Assembly (NCBI RefSeq): GCF_900096975.1 | Contig: NZ_FMYQ01000023.1 | Location: forward strand, 60,046-124,045 | Direction of reading: 5' to 3' | Source: Paraburkholderia lycopersici | Lineage (GTDB): Bacteria; Pseudomonadota; Gammaproteobacteria; Burkholderiales; Burkholderiaceae | Length of the DNA stretch: 64,000 nucleotides | In this document: piece by piece, positions 60,944 to 64,000 of the stretch | How the letters are laid out: each line of letters begins with the position of its first letter | Position numbering within the stretch: the stretch's first letter is position 1 | Position numbers and translations under genes: made by a program | The notes under the pieces: model-generated | What the model was told of the DNA's origin: nothing | The model's input: the letters and a program-made list of their open reading frames with translations, nothing else | Databases searched by the model: none

Positions 60944-60986
60944 AATGAAACGTTATATTGACGCAAGCAGCTAGAAGGATTATTTT
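60944..60986 (+). promoter_or_regulatory. Promoter and LacI-type operator of the MmgE/PrpD gene
   Basis: The near-palindrome AATGAAACGTTATATT (60944-60959) overlaps the start of a -35 box TTGACG (60958-60963); TATTTT (60981-60986) lies 17 bp on as -10. The same palindrome with one change (AATGAAACGTTTTATT) lies at 63743, between lacI and etfB. Confidence 0.7.
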
Positions 60987-61059
60987 GATAAAAGAGACCT
61001 GCTCCCGAACCTGTCTGGAGACGTGGGGTCCTGTCGCACTTGGATGCTAAGGAGGCAAT

Positions 61060-62430
61060 GTGGATGGCTTGACGAAACAAGTAGGGGCTTTTGCTTCATC
61101 GGTCGGGAAACGTGATATTCCGGCCGATTGTATGGAGGGTGCCCGGATCGGAATAACCGACTGTATAAGTGTCCTGCTTGCAGGCAGCAAGGAGGAGGCA
61201 CCCGCCATAGTGGGCGCCTTGCTGGAGCCATCCGCGAAAGACGACGCGGTTCCGCATATTCCTTCTGGCCGAAAATTCTCTGTTGGCGACGCTGCGCTGT
61301 TGAATGGTGTGTCCGCGCATGTCCTGGATTATGACGACGTCGCTCTCGCTGGGCATCCGAGTGTGGTCCTGACGCCAGCCATCCTGGCCGAAGGCTGGGC
61401 GCTCAACAAAAGCGGGGCAGAAGTGCTGGCCGCTTATGTTGCCGGATACGAAGTATGGGCGCTGCTTTACGATCTGGAGCCGGGCTCCCTGCATGAGCTT
61501 GGGTTTCATCCGACGGCAGTTAACGGCACGCTGGCGTGCGCTGCCGCCTGTGCAAGCCTTCGCGGCCTCTCGAAGGAGCAGGCGTCGCATGCGGTTGCGA
61601 TAAGCGCGTCACTTGCGAGCGGAATGGTGGCGAATTTCGGCTCAATGACCAAATCTCTGCAGACCGCCCGCGCGGCGCAATCTGGAGTACTTGCTGCGAG
61701 GCTGGCGTCTGCGGGCTATACAGCTTCGCTGGACGTGCTCGAGCATCGCACGGGTTATGTGAGAGCGCACTCGCCCTCGCGAGCCCCTCGACTGGATATC
61801 GAGGACTTCCGGCTGGGTATCGATTGGCGTTTGCCGAAATACGGTGTGCATATCAAGCGCTACCCGCTCTGCTATGCGACGCATCGCTCGATTGATGCTG
61901 CGCTCGAACTGGTGAAAGAGAACGATATTGCGCCGGCAGACATCAGGGAAATTCACGTGCATACCGGCGAAACACAGTATCTGATGCTCAGAAATCACTT
62001 TCCGCAGACCGGCCTGGAGGCGAAGTTCAGTATGGAGTTTGCGATGGCTTCGGCGGTGGTTGCCAAACGTGTGGGGCTTGGTGAGCTTACGGATGAGTTT
62101 GTTACGTCTGGGCCCGTCCGTGCGGTAATGCAGAAGGTCCGTTGCACCACAACTACCGAGGTTGTGACGGACTGGGACCAGCCATTTGCGCCAGCCGACA
62201 CAGTTTCGATTACTCTCGCGTCGGGCAGGGTCCTAACGAGTGAGCCGGTCGCGCGGCCCAAGGGAAGTTGGCAGCGACGTATGACACAAGCCGAATTGCA
62301 GGACAAATTTGTCGACTGTGCAAGTCGCGTGCTGCCGAAGCAACAGGCGATTGCTCTGTTCGCCCAGTTGTCAGGGCTTGGCGGGTTGGCATCGATTAGA
62401 GACCTGTCGATGTTTGTCGTACAAGGCTGA
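61060..62430 (+). CDS. MmgE/PrpD family protein
   Basis: A 456-residue protein of the MmgE/PrpD (2-methylcitrate dehydratase-like) superfamily. The first helical domain has ITDCISVLLAGSKEE, GDAALLNGVSAHVLDYDDV and HPSVVLTPAILAEG; the smaller C-terminal lid begins around residue 270 with YPLCYATHRSIDAALELV. Family members include methylcitrate dehydratase, aconitate decarboxylase and unknown lyases; the residues shown do not decide the substrate. I use GTG 61060, 4 bases after GGAGG. Apparently controlled by the LacI-type operator upstream and the regulator encoded after it. Confidence 0.82.
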   Translation: MDGLTKQVGAFASSVGKRDIPADCMEGARIGITDCISVLLAGSKEEAPAIVGALLEPSAKDDAVPHIPSGRKFSVGDAALLNGVSAHVLDYDDVALAGHPSVVLTPAILAEGWALNKSGAEVLAAYVAGYEVWALLYDLEPGSLHELGFHPTAVNGTLACAAACASLRGLSKEQASHAVAISASLASGMVANFGSMTKSLQTARAAQSGVLAARLASAGYTASLDVLEHRTGYVRAHSPSRAPRLDIEDFRLGIDWRLPKYGVHIKRYPLCYATHRSIDAALELVKENDIAPADIREIHVHTGETQYLMLRNHFPQTGLEAKFSMEFAMASAVVAKRVGLGELTDEFVTSGPVRAVMQKVRCTTTTEVVTDWDQPFAPADTVSITLASGRVLTSEPVARPKGSWQRRMTQAELQDKFVDCASRVLPKQQAIALFAQLSGLGGLASIRDLSMFVVQG

Positions 62431-62458
62431 TACGCTGTCTACTGTGCGGACCAGATAA

Positions 62459-62479
62459 GCGCCCGGCTGCGCCGGGCGC
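62459..62479. terminator. Hairpin between MmgE/PrpD and lacI-type genes
   Basis: GCGCCCGGC-TGC-GCCGGGCGC is a perfect 9-bp GC stem between two convergent genes. No T-run follows, so it is a weak intrinsic terminator at best. Confidence 0.5.
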
Positions 62480-62565
62480 GAGGCGCGCCCACTTGTTACC
62501 TGTGAATCACTTTTGGGTATCCTGCCTTGATCTGGTGGTCACAGTATTGGGCTATGGCGGTGATG

Positions 62566-63627
62566 CTACCTCAATACGGCACAAGACCGTCGAAGCACGA
62601 TTTCGGTTGGGACCACGATATGTTTTGGTTCGGTCCGCGGTTGTCCGTCGGCCTGTGCGCGGATGCGCGTGATCAGTAGTTCGGCCGCATCGCGACCCAT
62701 TGCTTCGAGATTCCACCGGACAGTGGTAATCGGCGGAGAGGCGAGTTCGGCCAGATCTGTATCGCCAACTGCGATGATGGATACGTCCCTTGGGATCTGA
62801 AGTCCCCTATATGCGCAGGCGCGTAGCGTGCCGGCCAGCATAAGATTTCCGCCCATAATGATCGCGGTAGGTGGATTGCTGATCTGCATGAGGGACTGTA
62901 CTGCATGATAGGCGTACTCGGCTGTCATTTCCTCGAGTCGAAGCAATTCGGGATCGAACTGTACACCTGCATTTTTGAATGCTTCGACGAACCCCCGGTA
63001 GCGTTCACGACCAGGTCGAATCTTCGATTGGCCGGCCACGAGGCCAATGCGGACGTGTCCGATGGAAAGAAGATATTCCACCGCCTGTTTGATGCCGTCC
63101 GCCTGGTTTGAGACAACGTAGTCGCACGTTTCAGGCAGCAGTTCTCGCTCGATGAGCACTGTCGGAGTGCGGCTTGTGCGCACCATCTCCCAGATTCTCT
63201 CGTCGTATTCGTCGGAAGGGCAATACAGCAGACCATCCACCCTTCTCTGCATAAGTAAGGGGAACAGTTCGAGATCGCGATCGGGGTCTCCACCACTGTT
63301 GGACAGAATAAATGCATAGCCGTGTTTTCTCAGTGCGGCTTCTGCTCCTTTCGCGACTGCGACGAACAGTGGGTTGCTCATGTCCGGCAGAATGCAGCCG
63401 ATCATTTTCGTAGATGCCGTCCTCATGCTTTGAGCGACGGCATTCGGTTGCCAGCCGATCTTTGCGATTGCCGCTTCAACCCGCTGCCGAATGTATGGCT
63501 TGACCGCCGGGTGCTTGTTGACGACACGAGAAACGGTCCCGATCGAAACATCAGCCTCTTTCGCAACCTCACGCATCGTAACGGTTGAGGCCTGCTTCGG
63601 GCCGCGGGTGCTGTCTATCTTGGGCAT
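62566..63627 (-). CDS. LacI-family transcriptional regulator
   Basis: A 353-residue repressor. The N-terminal helix-turn-helix and hinge are VTMREVAKEADVSIGTVSRV, VNKHPAVKPYIRQRVEAAI and QPNAVAQSMRT, followed by a periplasmic-binding-like ligand domain starting near TKMIGCILPDMSNPLFVAVA and ending with TVRWNLEAMGRDAAELLI. It converges with the MmgE/PrpD gene and diverges from etfB. The two AATGAAACGTT palindromes in front of these genes have the central CG symmetry usual for LacI-family operators, so it most likely represses both. Effector unknown. Confidence 0.88.
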   Translation of the reverse strand: MPKIDSTRGPKQASTVTMREVAKEADVSIGTVSRVVNKHPAVKPYIRQRVEAAIAKIGWQPNAVAQSMRTASTKMIGCILPDMSNPLFVAVAKGAEAALRKHGYAFILSNSGGDPDRDLELFPLLMQRRVDGLLYCPSDEYDERIWEMVRTSRTPTVLIERELLPETCDYVVSNQADGIKQAVEYLLSIGHVRIGLVAGQSKIRPGRERYRGFVEAFKNAGVQFDPELLRLEEMTAEYAYHAVQSLMQISNPPTAIIMGGNLMLAGTLRACAYRGLQIPRDVSIIAVGDTDLAELASPPITTVRWNLEAMGRDAAELLITRIRAQADGQPRTEPKHIVVPTEIVLRRSCAVLR

Positions 63628-63742
63628 CGCCAGATTCCGGTTGTTGTGGTTCTGAAGGTGACGAATCGATAACCTTTCATGGTCAGTACGATCCGTAAAT
63701 GGCTGGTGTAAAAGGATACTACGGGGTAATTTTTTTGCAAAA

Positions 63743-63785
63743 AATGAAACGTTTTATTGACGATGTATGGTGGGCGGCGTAGAGT
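63743..63785 (+). promoter_or_regulatory. Promoter and LacI-type operator of etfB
   Basis: AATGAAACGTTTTATT (63743-63758) overlaps the -35 box TTGACG (63757-63762). A weaker -10, TAGAGT (63780-63785), is 17 bp downstream, and etfB starts 72 bp later. The operator also lies 115 bp before the divergent lacI-type gene and may mediate autoregulation. Confidence 0.65.
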
Positions 63786-63857
63786 CGGACTCCTCGGAAC
63801 CAGGTGCGAGTGAATGAGGTCGTTCAACTGGATTGGGTGGTAACGCGGAGACTGCTG

Positions 63858-64000
63858 GTGAAAATTATCGTGGCTGTAAAGAGAGTGGTGGACTACAACG
63901 TGAAAGTCCGTGTGAAGTCGGACGGCACGGGCGTCGACATCGCCAACGTGAAGATGTCGATGAACCCGTTCGACGAAATCGCCGTGGAAGAAGCAGTGCG
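63858..64000 (+). CDS. etfB: Electron transfer flavoprotein beta subunit, 5' part (cut by window edge)
   Basis: The first 47 residues read MKIIVAVKRVVDYNVKVRV, then KSDGTGVDIANVKMSMNPFD and EIAVEEAV, a close match to EtfB of Burkholderia-type bacteria. With EtfA it carries electrons from acyl-CoA and related dehydrogenases to the quinone pool through ETF-QO. GTG start at 63858 after GGAG. The rest and presumably etfA lie beyond the window. Confidence 0.92.
   Translation, partial: MKIIVAVKRVVDYNVKVRVKSDGTGVDIANVKMSMNPFDEIAVEEAV

Noticed and set aside
1..64000. CRISPR array, rRNA operon, plasmid origin or prophage
   Set aside because: No regularly spaced repeats, no rRNA sequence, no replication gene and no phage structural genes are visible.

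Overview
The window is GC-rich, compact betaproteobacterial chromosome and looks like Paraburkholderia/Caballeronia/Burkholderia. The evidence is the gene content and order: BPSS1780-type membrane protein next to type II thrB, DUF3563, a polA/LOG head-to-head pair, xseB-ispA-dxs-folE2, tsaD, the rpsU-yqeY-dnaG-rpoD macromolecular synthesis operon, and etfB at the right edge. All calls are from reading the sequence; no database search was run.

Layout. 1-33 kb is mostly housekeeping: the 3' end of a ModE-type molybdate regulator, a PAP2 phosphatase, a PHB-depolymerase-like esterase, DUF3563, thrB, AMP nucleosidase, a split chromate transporter with a divergent LysR regulator, LOG, polA, NDH-2, a Tat-exported dienelactone hydrolase, a sulfurtransferase, a Rieske oxygenase, isoprenoid genes, folE2, tsaD, a BaiN-like flavoprotein, a universal stress protein and the rpsU-rpoD operon. 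Just after rpoD is an odd tRNA gene: CAU anticodon, long variable arm, A at position 8. At 33.2-35.1 kb there is a scar: recombinase-site-like repeats, a damaged IS3-family element and a frameshifted fragment of pyruvate phosphate dikinase.

35.4-47.2 kb is the most interesting block: a cyanate regulon. A GAF-AAA+-Fis sigma-54 activator (cynF) precedes a textbook -24/-12 promoter and an operon that inserts three redox genes (an OsmC-family protein lacking its second cysteine, an acyl-CoA-dehydrogenase-fold flavoprotein, and a rubredoxin fused to its reductase) ahead of the cyanate ABC transporter (cynABD) and cyanase (cynS). A chemoreceptor and a porin follow. The porin has its own perfect sigma-54 promoter, and the two sigma-54 promoters share an 11-base sequence, part of a perfect 18-bp palindrome at the porin, about 100 bp upstream. 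I infer one activator coordinating sensing, outer-membrane entry, uptake, a redox step of unknown substrate, and decomposition of cyanate to ammonia and CO2.

47-60 kb is an accessory, partly decaying region: a broken membrane sensor, VOC/WYL genes, a truncated IS110 element, an intact IS5/IS1182-type element with CTAG target duplication, an AraC regulator, an epoxide-hydrolase-like enzyme, SDR, AKR and MFS genes, and several pseudogenes including a tyrosine integrase remnant. 60.9-64 kb holds an MmgE/PrpD gene, a LacI-family regulator and etfB; matching operators overlap the -35 boxes of the MmgE/PrpD and etfB promoters, suggesting both are LacI-type targets.
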